Below are positions 35,255 through 44,597 of a stretch of 64,000 bases of DNA, in pieces. A program made the position numbers and the translations under genes. Source of the DNA: Microbulbifer hainanensis (GTDB taxonomy: Bacteria; Pseudomonadota; Gammaproteobacteria; Pseudomonadales; Cellvibrionaceae); contig NZ_JACZCR010000033.1 in the NCBI RefSeq assembly GCF_014904735.1, positions 230,283 through 294,282 on the forward strand. The letters run 5' to 3'. The notes below the pieces were generated by a model. It made no database searches. It was given only the letters and a program-made list of their open reading frames with translations, and was not told where the DNA came from. How positions within the stretch are numbered: the first letter of the stretch is position 1; each line of letters starts with the position of its first letter.

Positions 35255-36988
35255 ATGACCCTGACCCAGTTCGTTGTAGCCGGCCTGTTTGTGCTGGTGA
35301 TCGCGTCGCTCATCTTTACCCGTTTCCGACCATCGCTGGTATTTGGCTCGGCAGCGGCAGCTTGTTTCTTGACGGGGTTGGTGCCGGCCGAGTCTGTATT
35401 GCAGAAGGCGGTCAATCCCGGACTGGTGACACTGGTGGCACTGATTTTGGCTTCCATCGGCCTGGAGAAGGCGCGCTGGCTGCGCGCCGTTTCGGACGGC
35501 CTAATCAACGGTTCCCTGCGCAGTAGCCTGTTGCGACTGACGAGCGCTACGGCATTGTGTTCGGCTTTTCTGAACAATACGGCGGTGGTGGCTGCGCTGG
35601 CGTCCAGTATCAAGGCGCAGCGACGCTACCCCGCGGCCAAACTGCTGTTGCCGCTGTCCTATGCGGCGATCCTCGGCGGTACCATGACGCTGATCGGTAC
35701 CTCCACCAACCTGATCGTGAACAGTTTCGTGCTGGACCGAGGCGTTGCCGGTTTGGACTTTTTTGCATTCCTGCCGGTGGGTATTGCCGTGACCGTGGTG
35801 GGGCTGATCGTGCTGCTGTTGTGCAATTGGCTACTGCCCGAGGGGCGCGGTGCGCGGGAGGAGGTGGCTGAATACTTGCTGGAAGCGGAAGTCGTGGCCG
35901 ATTCCCCCCTGGATGGCAAGACCGTTGAACAGAATAAGCTGCGCCAGCTGGAGACCCTGTACCTGATTGAAATTGTCCGCCGACGTCGGGTAATCAGCCC
36001 GGTATCGCCGACGGAGATCATCAGGAGCGGCGACAAGTTGATCTTCAGCGGCGATGTGCGGGATCTGGGGCGCCTGCAGGATATAGAAGGTTTGCGATTA
36101 TTCGCGCTGGAAGATGAGGCGCTGAACATCGATTTGACTGAGGTGGTGCTCACACCCAGCTCCAGTATCCTGGGCCAGTCCCTGAAAAGCTGCCAGTTCC
36201 GCACCCGCTTTGACGCGGCCGTGGTGGCGATGCGCCGCGGCGGCGAGCGCCTCTCTGGCAAATTGGGTGAAATCGAGTTGCGCCCGGGAGATGCGCTGCT
36301 GCTGGCCGTGGGACCGGACTTTAAACACCACCGCAATATCGACAAGAACTTCTATGTCATCAGTGGAGGCGAGGTACAGCGGCAACTTTCCCGACGCGAT
36401 AACTGGGCGCTGGGACTGGGCTTTGCCTGTGTGGTGGCTGGTGCGGCGCTGGGGTATTTCTCGCTACTTAAAGGCCTGGTCGTGCTTCTCGGCGGCATGA
36501 TTGGCCTGGGCATCGTTTCCACGACAGAGTTACAGCGCCGATTCCCTTTCCAGATTTGGCTGATTATCGCCAGCGCGCTTGTGCTGGCCGAGGCTTTCTC
36601 CGGCAGCGGACTGTCGGATGCATTGGCCGGGGCGATGAAGAGCTCGCTACTAGGGGCTGGACCATTTGTGGCGTTAGTGGGTATTTACTTGCTGACGCTG
36701 GCACTGACTGAATTGATGACCAATAACGCGGCTGCCGCGTTGGCTTTCCCGCTGGCATGGAGTCTGGCAGAGAGCTTTGGTGTCAGCTGGATGCCGTTCG
36801 TCATGGCCGTTGCCTACGGCGCAAGTGCGAGCTTCCTGACGCCTTTCGGTTATCAGACCAACCTGATGGTGCAAAACCTCGGCGGATACCACCTGCGGGA
36901 TTTTCTGCGCGCCGGCCTACCACTGACACTCAGTTACTCTGTGACAGTCCTCGTTCTGTTGCCGATAGTCTTCCCGTTTACAGCTTGA
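35255..36988 (+). CDS. SLC13-family permease with two TrkA-C domains
   Basis: A 577-aa inner-membrane transporter. N-terminal and C-terminal helix bundles flank a cytoplasmic region with two RCK/TrkA-C-type domains (LLEAEVVADSPLDGKTVEQNKLRQLETLYLIEIVRRRR; VLTPSSSILGQSLKSCQFRTRFDAAVVAMRRGG). Motifs such as FLNNTAVVAAL and TMTLIGTSTNLIVNSFVL fit the DASS/SLC13 family, which carries sulfate or dicarboxylates. ATG 35255 is chosen from AGGA at 35246-35249. Such permeases often sit in polysaccharide loci. The substrate is unknown. Confidence 0.82.
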   Translation: MTLTQFVVAGLFVLVIASLIFTRFRPSLVFGSAAAACFLTGLVPAESVLQKAVNPGLVTLVALILASIGLEKARWLRAVSDGLINGSLRSSLLRLTSATALCSAFLNNTAVVAALASSIKAQRRYPAAKLLLPLSYAAILGGTMTLIGTSTNLIVNSFVLDRGVAGLDFFAFLPVGIAVTVVGLIVLLLCNWLLPEGRGAREEVAEYLLEAEVVADSPLDGKTVEQNKLRQLETLYLIEIVRRRRVISPVSPTEIIRSGDKLIFSGDVRDLGRLQDIEGLRLFALEDEALNIDLTEVVLTPSSSILGQSLKSCQFRTRFDAAVVAMRRGGERLSGKLGEIELRPGDALLLAVGPDFKHHRNIDKNFYVISGGEVQRQLSRRDNWALGLGFACVVAGAALGYFSLLKGLVVLLGGMIGLGIVSTTELQRRFPFQIWLIIASALVLAEAFSGSGLSDALAGAMKSSLLGAGPFVALVGIYLLTLALTELMTNNAAAALAFPLAWSLAESFGVSWMPFVMAVAYGASASFLTPFGYQTNLMVQNLGGYHLRDFLRAGLPLTLSYSVTVLVLLPIVFPFTA

Positions 36989-37430
36989 ATCGTCTTATGG
37001 CAGTCCGGTCCGTTCGGGCTGCCGATTATCCAGCTTCATAAATTCCCTGTCTTTTTGCGAGTGCCGAGCAATCGCACTCCCCCTTTCCGATACTTCATCA
37101 ATTCTTTCACTGGTTTTCATAGTGCTTAAGGTGATACCTGTCCAGAAATTCTGCCGATCAAAAAATAGGCATTAGGAACATCCGTACTTCAAGCAGGAAA
37201 GATTCTTGGAGGCTATACCCAAAATTAATCTGCGCTTTAACAGTGAATTCATGGCAAGCGTTTTAGCCATAGCGACAACGAGGCGCAGTGACAATGAGGG
37301 GCCGGGTTTTATCAGGATGCTGTCGTCAGAATAAGGCATATAAATCTTTCAGATATTTATAAGCGATTCTTTGGCGCGCTGATCTCGCAGTACCGGTTGG
37401 AAGTCTTACAAGTCAGTAACGTTGTAAAAG
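36989..37430. other. 440-bp A+T-richer intergenic region
   Basis: No gene is supported. The stretch is markedly richer in A+T than the genes on either side. It contains an imperfect palindrome at about 37339-37361 (ATAAATC ... GATATTTAT). It probably holds the promoter of the wecB operon, but I could not assign -35 and -10 with confidence. Confidence 0.45.
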
Positions 37431-38606
37431 ATGAAAGTACTGCTGGTGTTTGGTACGCGCCCTGAAGCCATAAAAATGGCGCCGTTGGTGGAGTTGTTGA
37501 AGCGCGATTCGCGCTTTTTGGTGAAAGTCTGTGTCACCGGGCAGCATCGGGAAATGCTCGACCAGGTGCTGAAGCTGTTTGACATAGTGCCTGATTACGA
37601 TCTGGATATCATGGCCCCGGGGCAGGACCTCTACCAGATCACTTCGCGTATTCTCCTGGGGCTGCGGGAAGTCCTGACTGACTTCAGGCCGGAGCGGGTC
37701 TTTGTCCACGGAGATACCACCACCACGCTGGCGACGACACTGGCGTCATACTACCGGCAGATACCGGTGGCGCACGTCGAGGCCGGCTTGCGCACCGGGG
37801 ATCTCTACAGCCCCTGGCCGGAAGAGGCCAACCGCAAACTCACCGGTGCCATTGCCAACCTGCATTTCGCGCCGACGCCGTTGTCTCGCAAAAACCTGCT
37901 GGATGAGTCCGTCGCCCCCCAGCAGATTGTCGTTACCGGCAACACGGTGATCGATGCGCTGTTAAGCGTCGTGCGCAAAATCGAAAACGACGATGAGCTT
38001 CGCCAGGAGCTGACAGCGGCCTTTCCCTTCCTCGATCCAGACAGAAAGCTCATCCTTGTTACCGGCCACCGCCGCGAAAGCTTCGGTGCCGGATTTGAAA
38101 ATATCTGCCGCGCAATTCGCCAGATTGCCGAACGGGATGACGTACAGGTTGTATATCCGGTTCATCTGAATCCCTGTGTCCGCGAACCTGTGGAGCGTCA
38201 TCTCAGCGGACTGTCGAATGTCAATCTGATCGAGCCACTCGATTACCTTCCTTTCGTTTATCTAATGCACCGGGCGCACATCATCCTGACGGACTCCGGT
38301 GGCATCCAGGAAGAGGCGCCATCGCTGGGCAAGCCGGTGCTGGTCATGCGCGAGACCACGGAGCGACCGGAGGCGGTGACCGCCGGAACCGTGAAACTCG
38401 TGGGAACGGATATCCAGAAGATAGTTTCCGGCGTCCGGGAGCTGCTGGAGGACACCGATACCTACGAAGCGATGAGTGTCGCGCACAACCCCTACGGCGA
38501 CGGTATGGCCTGCAAAAAAATTGTGGAAGCCATCCTGGGTGGCGGCCTGGATACAGAATCTTTGGTGGGAGAAGAACCGGGTGTCGAGCATGCACATGCA
38601 ATTTAA
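37431..38606 (+). CDS. wecB: UDP-N-acetylglucosamine 2-epimerase (non-hydrolysing)
   Basis: A 391-aa enzyme converting UDP-GlcNAc to UDP-ManNAc. Motifs: [62 protein letters not shown] and [30 protein letters not shown]. Length is normal. It overlaps the wecC start by 17 bp; together they would make UDP-N-acetylmannosaminuronic acid for a surface polysaccharide. Confidence 0.96.
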   Translation: MKVLLVFGTRPEAIKMAPLVELLKRDSRFLVKVCVTGQHREMLDQVLKLFDIVPDYDLDIMAPGQDLYQITSRILLGLREVLTDFRPERVFVHGDTTTTLATTLASYYRQIPVAHVEAGLRTGDLYSPWPEEANRKLTGAIANLHFAPTPLSRKNLLDESVAPQQIVVTGNTVIDALLSVVRKIENDDELRQELTAAFPFLDPDRKLILVTGHRRESFGAGFENICRAIRQIAERDDVQVVYPVHLNPCVREPVERHLSGLSNVNLIEPLDYLPFVYLMHRAHIILTDSGGIQEEAPSLGKPVLVMRETTERPEAVTAGTVKLVGTDIQKIVSGVRELLEDTDTYEAMSVAHNPYGDGMACKKIVEAILGGGLDTESLVGEEPGVEHAHAI

Positions 38607-39852
38607 GCGGGTATCGGTTATCGGACTGGGATATATCGGGCTGCCGACAGCAGCGGTCTTTGCGTCGCGGGGGATCGATGTCATCGGTGTGGATATCAAT
38701 CAGCGCGCCATCGATACGATCAACTCCGGCAGTATCCATATTGTCGAGCCGGATCTGGATATCGTCGTGCATGGCGTCGTCAACACCGGCAAGCTGCGCG
38801 CCACCCTGACGCCGGAACCGTCGGATGCGTTTCTGATCGCGGTGCCGACGCCATTCAGGGAAACACCGGAAGGTGGCTCCAGAGAGCCGGATCTCTCCTA
38901 TATCCAGGCGGCCGCTGAATCCATTGCCCCGGTACTCGAAAAGGGCAACCTGGTGATTCTCGAATCCACCTCTCCAGTGGGTGCCACGGAAAAACTCTCC
39001 GCCTGGCTGCAGAGGGAGCGCCCAGATCTTACCTTTCCTCACGATAAAGGCGAGGCTGCCGATATCCGCGTCGCGCACTGTCCGGAACGGGTGCTGCCCG
39101 GCTGCGTGCTGCAGGAGCTGGTGGCGAACGACCGCATTATCGGTGGCATGACCCCGGCCTGCAGCGAGGCGGCCGTAGAACTCTACCGGATCTTCGTCAA
39201 GGGCGACTGCATTGTGACAACCGCGCGCACGGCGGAGATGGCCAAGCTCACCGAAAACTCCTTCCGCGATGTGAACATCGCCTTTGCCAATGAGCTTTCA
39301 ATGATCTGCGACCGGCTGAAGATCAATGTCTGGGAATTGATCCGGCTCGCCAACCGCCACCCGCGCGTGAATATCCTCAATCCCGGCCCCGGGGTCGGCG
39401 GCCACTGCATTGCGGTGGACCCCTGGTTCATTGTCAGTAGCTGCCCCGAAGAGGCGCGGCTGATCGCCCAGGCGCGCAATATCAATGACGCCAAACCGGA
39501 ACACGTGATCGGCCAGGCGATGGCGGCAGCCAACGCTTTCAAAGAGCCGGTGATTGCCTGTCTGGGCCTGGCCTTCAAGGCAAATATCGACGATCTGCGC
39601 GAGAGCCCGGCGCTGCAGATTGTCGACGCACTGGCCGACACCGATGTTGGGGAAATCATCGCGGTGGAGCCGAATATCTCTGAGCTGCCGCCGGCGCTGG
39701 CGGAAAAATCGGTCACTTTCCTGCCGCTGCAGCAGGCCCTGGAACGGGCCAATGTGGTGGTCGTGCTGGTGGACCACCAGGAATTCAAGGCGATCGACCG
39801 CAGTTACATTGCTGCCAAGGTAGTGATCGATACCCGCGGTATTTTCGGTTGA
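38590..39852 (+). CDS. wecC: UDP-N-acetyl-D-mannosamine dehydrogenase
   Basis: A 420-aa nucleotide-sugar dehydrogenase oxidising UDP-ManNAc to UDP-ManNAcA. The NAD fold is [17 protein letters not shown]. The catalytic cysteine lies in [38 protein letters not shown] and [17 protein letters not shown] are typical. ATG 38590 or 38596 are possible starts inside wecB; a longer in-frame extension upstream is not coding in this frame. Its partner wecB is directly upstream. Confidence 0.95.
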   Translation: MHMQFKRVSVIGLGYIGLPTAAVFASRGIDVIGVDINQRAIDTINSGSIHIVEPDLDIVVHGVVNTGKLRATLTPEPSDAFLIAVPTPFRETPEGGSREPDLSYIQAAAESIAPVLEKGNLVILESTSPVGATEKLSAWLQRERPDLTFPHDKGEAADIRVAHCPERVLPGCVLQELVANDRIIGGMTPACSEAAVELYRIFVKGDCIVTTARTAEMAKLTENSFRDVNIAFANELSMICDRLKINVWELIRLANRHPRVNILNPGPGVGGHCIAVDPWFIVSSCPEEARLIAQARNINDAKPEHVIGQAMAAANAFKEPVIACLGLAFKANIDDLRESPALQIVDALADTDVGEIIAVEPNISELPPALAEKSVTFLPLQQALERANVVVVLVDHQEFKAIDRSYIAAKVVIDTRGIFG

Positions 39853-39915
39853 TGCGGCTCACACCAGTTCCGCTGGTGGTCCGCTGACCAATGTAAAACT
39901 TGTGGTGATTCAAGG

Positions 39916-40956
39916 ATGAACACACTCCTGACTCTGGACTACGAACTCTTTTTCGGAGATCACTCGGGCACGCCCCAGCGCTCGATGATCGGTGCGACGG
40001 AGCGCCTGTTGGCGGTGCTTGATGAGTACGAGGCGAAGGCGGTCTTCTTTGTCGATGCCTGTTACCTGTTGCGATTACGCGAATACTCCTGCCTTTTTCC
40101 CCGGCTGAAGCACGATTACCGACAGCTGGTGAGGCAGATACAGAAGATGGAATCTGAGGGGCACCAGATTCAGTTGCACATTCATCCGCACTGGGCAGAT
40201 TCCTATTACAACGGTATCCGCTGGGAAATGGTGACGCGACGTTACCGGCTGCACGACTGGCGCCACGAAGAAGTACTGCAGATTGTTTCCCGCGCCACTG
40301 CAGAGCTGAACCGGCACCTGGTGAACCCGGTCTTCGCCTTCCGCGCTGGCGGCTGGTGTATCCAGCCATTCGAACGTGTGCGCGAAGCACTGGTGGAAAA
40401 TGGTATCTACGTCGACAGCACGGTTTTTGCCGGTGGCCGCAGTCAGTCGGACACCCACAGTTTCGATTTTTCTGCAGCACCCGCGCGTGACAGCTGGCAG
40501 TTTGATGGAGACCCCTGTGTGCCGGAGGAGGGTGGTTGCTTCACCGAGATACCCATTTCCTCCAGCTGTGTATCACCGGCATTTTACTGGCGCCTGGCGC
40601 TGACCCGACTTTTTGGCGACAAGCAACGCCACGGTACTTTTGGCGATGGCGTACCCATCAAAAACAGCCGCGCCGGACTGCTGCGGCTGATGACGCGTAA
40701 ATCCCACGCGGCGGTGTCCATCGATGGGTACAAGTCGTCCCTGCTGCTGCAGGCCTACCGGCAGGCGGTCAACGAACAGCGGCAATATTTTGTGGCGATG
40801 GGGCATCCCAAATCCCTGTCCGAGTTTTCCCTGCAGAACATCCGTCAGTGGCTGGGAGAGGTGTACGGTGCGGGCCATACGCTGCAGATTTTCGATCCGC
40901 TGCCGGTGGCGAGTCGGAGGTTGTCGATTCGCGAGCTGCTGAAGGATGCGGTATGA
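39916..40956 (+). CDS. Polysaccharide-deacetylase-family protein
   Basis: A 346-aa protein with the NodB-like start LLTLDYELFFG (D8), a metal-binding segment LHIHPHW (H88, H90, H92) and FAFRAGGWCIQPF, seen in deacetylases of polysaccharide loci. The rest is unlike classical chitooligosaccharide deacetylases. No signal peptide is visible, so it may act on a cytoplasmic lipid-linked precursor. It ends in an ATGA overlap with the glycosyltransferase gene, implying coupling. Confidence 0.75.
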   Translation: MNTLLTLDYELFFGDHSGTPQRSMIGATERLLAVLDEYEAKAVFFVDACYLLRLREYSCLFPRLKHDYRQLVRQIQKMESEGHQIQLHIHPHWADSYYNGIRWEMVTRRYRLHDWRHEEVLQIVSRATAELNRHLVNPVFAFRAGGWCIQPFERVREALVENGIYVDSTVFAGGRSQSDTHSFDFSAAPARDSWQFDGDPCVPEEGGCFTEIPISSSCVSPAFYWRLALTRLFGDKQRHGTFGDGVPIKNSRAGLLRLMTRKSHAAVSIDGYKSSLLLQAYRQAVNEQRQYFVAMGHPKSLSEFSLQNIRQWLGEVYGAGHTLQIFDPLPVASRRLSIRELLKDAV

Positions 40957-41714
40957 AGCGCATCGAATTTATGAACGCGCCGATGGATGCGGCGTCCATG
41001 AGCGAAACGGTTTCCGTGATCGAGGACAAGGTCACGGCCAATACCTTTACCCAGCATGTGGTCGTCAATGTCGCCAAGCTGGTGCATATGCGCAGCGATA
41101 CGGAACTGGCGGAATCCGTGCGCTCCTGCGACCTGATCAATATCGATGGCATGGGTGTGGTCTGGGGCGCGCGATTCCTGGGACACCCGGTTCCCGAACG
41201 GGTGGCCGGGGTCGACCTGTTTTACCGCCTGCTGGAGATGAGCGCGGCCAGGGGGTTCCCGGTCTATCTGCTCGGTGCCAGAGCGGAAGTGGTGGAGAAA
41301 ACAGCGCAGACTGTACAGCGCCGTTTTCCGGGCCTGCAGATTGCCGGCTATCACCACGGCTATTTCTGGGATGACGAGGCGGCGATGGTGGAGGCGATTC
41401 GAGCCTCGGGCGCGCGGCTGTTGTTTGTCGCCATTACCTCACCGCAGAAAGAGAATTTCATCAACCGCTGGCGCGACCAGCTGGGGGTGAACTTTGTCAT
41501 GGGGGTGGGCGGTACCTTCGATGTGGTGGCGGGCAGGGTCAGGCGCGCGCCCCGGTGGATGCAGCGCGCGGGGCTGGAGTGGCTCTACCGGGTAATCCAG
41601 GAACCGCGCCGCATGTGGAAACGCTATCTGGTGACCAATTGCACCTTTGCCTGGCTGCTGCTGCGGGAGAAGTGGCACTCGCTGGTCACCCGCAAGCCGA
41701 TAAAGCCGGCGTAG
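40953..41714 (+). CDS. WecG/TagA/CpsF family glycosyltransferase
   Basis: A 253-aa GT26 enzyme. Motifs: FTQHVVVNVAKLVHMRSD, DLINIDGMGVVWGARFLG, ITSPQKENFINRWRD and MGVGGTFDVVAGRVRRAPRWMQRAGLEWLYRVIQEP. GT26 members transfer ManNAc or ManNAcA to a lipid-linked sugar at the membrane, which fits the wecB/wecC products made upstream. The start is ATG 40953, with AAGGA upstream inside the deacetylase gene. Confidence 0.9.
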   Translation: MKRIEFMNAPMDAASMSETVSVIEDKVTANTFTQHVVVNVAKLVHMRSDTELAESVRSCDLINIDGMGVVWGARFLGHPVPERVAGVDLFYRLLEMSAARGFPVYLLGARAEVVEKTAQTVQRRFPGLQIAGYHHGYFWDDEAAMVEAIRASGARLLFVAITSPQKENFINRWRDQLGVNFVMGVGGTFDVVAGRVRRAPRWMQRAGLEWLYRVIQEPRRMWKRYLVTNCTFAWLLLREKWHSLVTRKPIKPA

Positions 41715-42050
41715 GCTGTGAGCGGGGCGGGCGGGATGTCCCCGGCGGCACCCGCCGCGCTCCTGCGAATAATCAGGTTAAAAAATATACTGTCAGCCGG
41801 CCCCGACTCTGTTAGACTGCGCGGCCTTTTGTCCCCGACCGCACAGCGGCCCCGAGCTGGACATTAGCCTTATTGGGTAACAGACCTCCTCGCCACAGGC
41901 CCCTGTCACTGAGTGGAATTAGCTTGAAATAGCGGTGCTATTACTGGGCTTGTTCGCCTTGCCCAGCAATCTTTGGCGGTGAGCTATGGTTACCCAAGCG
42001 GAGCCATAAGTGCCGCCCGGCCCCCTGTTAAGTTTCAAGTGAATCCCGAA
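41715..42050 (+). promoter_or_regulatory. Promoter and long leader of the DEAD-box helicase gene
   Basis: A 336-bp gap without a gene. A likely promoter has CTGTCA (41790-41795), a 17-bp spacer and TAGACT (41813-41818). Transcription from it would give an untranslated leader of about 225 nt. Long leaders are typical of csdA/deaD-type genes, which are controlled post-transcriptionally and by cold. No specific regulatory fold was identified. Confidence 0.5.
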
Positions 42051-43802
42051 ATGACCGATACCCCTGAGTCAGTTGGCTTTGACCAACTGGGCCTGCCGTC
42101 CGAAATTCTCAACGCCATCGAAAAACTGGGTTACGAAACCCCGTCGCCGATCCAGGCGCAGACCATTCCCTCGCTGCTGGACGGCCGCGATGTGCTGGGC
42201 CAGGCCCAGACCGGCACCGGCAAGACCGCAGCCTTCGCGCTGCCGCTGCTGGCGCAGCTGGATCTGAAAGACCGCCGTCCCCAGGCGCTGGTGCTGGCAC
42301 CGACCCGTGAACTGGCCATTCAGGTGGCCGAAGCCTGCCAGTCTTACGCCGCCAACCTGAAAGGTTTCCATGTCGCGCCTATTTACGGCGGTGCCGATTA
42401 CCGTGGCCAGATACAGCAGCTCAAGCGCGGTGTACAGCTGGTGGTGGGTACCCCGGGCCGCGTTATGGACCATATGCGCAAGGGCACCCTGGACCTGTCG
42501 AACCTGAAGACCCTGGTGCTGGATGAAGCCGACGAAATGCTGCGTATGGGCTTTATCGACGACGTGAAATGGGTGCTGGAGCAGATTCCCGACGAGCGCC
42601 AGATTGCGCTCTTCTCCGCCACCATGCCGAAAGAAATCGCCTACATCGCCCGCCATCACCTGCGCGAGCCGGTGGAAGTGAAAATCCGCGTTAAGACCGA
42701 GACAGCCGAGACCATCCGCCAGCGCTACTGGCCGGTGGGCGGCCTGCACAAGCTGGACGCACTGACCCGCATCCTCGAAGCGGAGCCGGTGGACGGCACC
42801 ATTATTTTCGTGCGCACCAAGAACAGCACCGTGGAGCTGGCTGACAAGCTGGCCGCACGAGGTTTTGCCAGCGCCGCCCTGAACGGTGACATGGCCCAGA
42901 ACCTGCGCGAACAGGTGATCGAGAAGCTGAAGAGCGGCAAGCTGGATATCGTTGTGGCCACCGATGTGGCGGCGCGCGGACTGGACGTGAAGCGTATCAG
43001 CCACGTGATCAATTACGACATCCCCTACGATACCGAAGCCTATATTCACCGTATTGGCCGTACCGGCCGCGCCGGGCGCGAGGGCGATGCGATCCTGTTT
43101 GTGGCCCCGCGCGAGCGCCGCATGCTGCGCTCGATCGAGAAGGCAACCAAGAAGCCGATCGAGCGTCTGGACCTGCCCACCGCGGCGGCCGTCAACGCTT
43201 CGCGTATGGAAAAATTCCGCCAGCGGATTACCTACACCCTGGCCGGTCGCCGGGATCTGGCGCCGTTCCGCGACCTGGTGGAGCAGTACCTGGGCGAGAA
43301 CGAAGTAGATCCGCTCGAAGTGGCAGCGGCACTGGCGTCCATGGCCCAGGGCGATCAGCCCCTGCTGCTGGATGAGCGCGAGCCGGAACCGAGAGAGTTC
43401 AGGGAACGCCGTGAAGAGCGCGGTGATTCCGGCGGACGCGAGCGCAAGAAGCGCACTTTCGACAAGGATAAAAACGTTCCCGCGCCCGACGAGGGTATGG
43501 AGCGCTACCGCATCGAAGTCGGCCGCCAGGCAGGTGTGAAGCCGGGCAATATCGTCGGTGCGATTGCCAACGAAGTGGAACTGGACAGCTCCTATATCGG
43601 CCGTATCGAGATCTACGAAGGCTTCACCACCGTGGACCTGCCCGAGGGAATGCCGAAGGAAATCTTCGAGCACCTGAAGCAGGTGCGGGTGTCCGGTAAG
43701 CCGATGAATATTTCCCGTTTTACCGGAACTGCCGGCGCAGACAAGCCGCGGGGCAAGCCCAAAGGTAAGCCGAAGCGTAAACCGCGCAAGACCAGCGAGT
43801 AA
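42051..43802 (+). CDS. deaD: DEAD-box ATP-dependent RNA helicase (DeaD/CsdA type)
   Basis: A 583-aa helicase: Q-motif (FDQLGLPSEILNAIEKLGYETPSPIQAQTIP), Walker A AQTGTGKTAAFALP, DEAD (VLDEADEMLRMGF), SAT (LFSATMP) and HRIGRTGRAGREG. A DbpA-type RNA-binding domain (YRIEVGRQAGVKPGNIVGAIANEVELDSSYIGRIEIYEGFTTVDLPEGMP) and a Lys/Arg/Pro-rich tail follow. This matches DeaD/CsdA, which acts in ribosome assembly and cold-stress mRNA decay. ATG 42051 is the family-like start. A longer upstream frame lacks similarity. Confidence 0.92.
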   Translation: MTDTPESVGFDQLGLPSEILNAIEKLGYETPSPIQAQTIPSLLDGRDVLGQAQTGTGKTAAFALPLLAQLDLKDRRPQALVLAPTRELAIQVAEACQSYAANLKGFHVAPIYGGADYRGQIQQLKRGVQLVVGTPGRVMDHMRKGTLDLSNLKTLVLDEADEMLRMGFIDDVKWVLEQIPDERQIALFSATMPKEIAYIARHHLREPVEVKIRVKTETAETIRQRYWPVGGLHKLDALTRILEAEPVDGTIIFVRTKNSTVELADKLAARGFASAALNGDMAQNLREQVIEKLKSGKLDIVVATDVAARGLDVKRISHVINYDIPYDTEAYIHRIGRTGRAGREGDAILFVAPRERRMLRSIEKATKKPIERLDLPTAAAVNASRMEKFRQRITYTLAGRRDLAPFRDLVEQYLGENEVDPLEVAAALASMAQGDQPLLLDEREPEPREFRERREERGDSGGRERKKRTFDKDKNVPAPDEGMERYRIEVGRQAGVKPGNIVGAIANEVELDSSYIGRIEIYEGFTTVDLPEGMPKEIFEHLKQVRVSGKPMNISRFTGTAGADKPRGKPKGKPKRKPRKTSE

Positions 43803-43810
43803 AACAAAAA

Positions 43811-43839
43811 AGGCGATCCGAAAACGGTTCGCCTTTTTT
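43811..43839. terminator. Bidirectional Rho-independent terminator
   Basis: The stem AGGCGATCCG (43811-43820) and CGGTTCGCCT (43825-43834) has one mismatch and an AAAA loop. T-runs flank it on both strands (T to 43839; A-rich 43801-43811 on the other). It ends deaD and probably the convergent cytochrome b561 gene. Confidence 0.85.
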
Positions 43840-43881
43840 AATGCGCGGCCGGAATGAAACCGGCGTTGACCCCGCCCGGGC

Positions 43882-44430
43882 TCAGTTCGACTTCACCCAG
43901 GGCAGCATATGCCGCAGCGTAGCGTCCTTGGTCACGAAGTGGTGCCAGAGCGCACCGGAGATATGTAACACCAGTAGTGCCAGCAGGCTGTTCCAGATCA
44001 GTTCCTGGTGCAGGAACGACAGCTGCTTGGCAACGTCTTTGTTCTTCTCGACAAAGGAGGGGAGATCGAACAGCCAGAACAGGGTGGTGTCGCGCCCGGC
44101 AAACTGGCGCATGGCCAGACCGGTCAGCGGCATACCGAGCATGGCGACGTAGAGCAGGCTTTCTACCAGCACGGAAACGGGGCGCTGCCAGGCGCTGCCG
44201 TAAAGCTTCGGACGCGGATGGGTCGCGCGTCCGTACATCCGCAAAAATACCAGCAACAGCACAGTAAAACCGGCCGAAAAGTGGAAGACCATCAACCAGC
44301 CGCGCATCGGGTCGCCCTTGCTGAAAGACTCGTGCAGCTCCACCGAGCCCCAGGCACACAGAATCAGAATTGCGATCAGCCAGTGCAGTCCCTTACTGAG
44401 CGGGTGCCAGCTCTTTACCGGTTGGTCCAT
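43882..44430 (-). CDS. Cytochrome b561 family protein
   Basis: A 182-aa four-helix membrane cytochrome: KGLHWLIAILILCAWGSVELHES, MVFHFSAGFTVLLLVFLRMYGR, LYVAMLGMPLTGLAMRQFAG, and SFLHQELIWNSLLALLVLHISGALWHHFV. The repeated histidines are the expected haem b ligands. CybB-type proteins oxidise quinol in vitro. GGGGAGAA is well placed before the start. It is divergent from the iron-regulated PepSY gene. Confidence 0.88.
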   Translation of the reverse strand: MDQPVKSWHPLSKGLHWLIAILILCAWGSVELHESFSKGDPMRGWLMVFHFSAGFTVLLLVFLRMYGRATHPRPKLYGSAWQRPVSVLVESLLYVAMLGMPLTGLAMRQFAGRDTTLFWLFDLPSFVEKNKDVAKQLSFLHQELIWNSLLALLVLHISGALWHHFVTKDATLRHMLPWVKSN

Positions 44431-44546
44431 GGATTTCTCCCCATCTGTTATTGCAGCTGCTTATCTTAGCCATTTTTTTTCGGTTCTTGCAGGTTTTTTG
44501 CAACGCGCTCCTCTTCCTTCCTCCACTATTTCTTGTCGGCGCAAGT

Positions 44547-44565
44547 GGTAAGCATTATCATTCGC
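44547..44565 (+). promoter_or_regulatory. Fur-box-like site upstream of the PepSY gene
   Basis: The core AAGCATTATCATT (44550-44562) matches 11 of 13 positions of the central Fur consensus AATGATTATCATT. It lies about 35 bp before the start of the PepSY-domain gene, where Fur binding would block transcription when iron is plentiful. Confidence 0.6.
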
Positions 44566-44597
44566 AAACAATAACATCTCTTATTGGGGCTCAGGAC

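Noticed and set aside
42069..43673. 534-codon antisense frame opposite deaD
   Set aside because: High GC third positions leave the complementary frame free of stops. The plus-strand helicase motifs are complete and the antisense protein resembles nothing.
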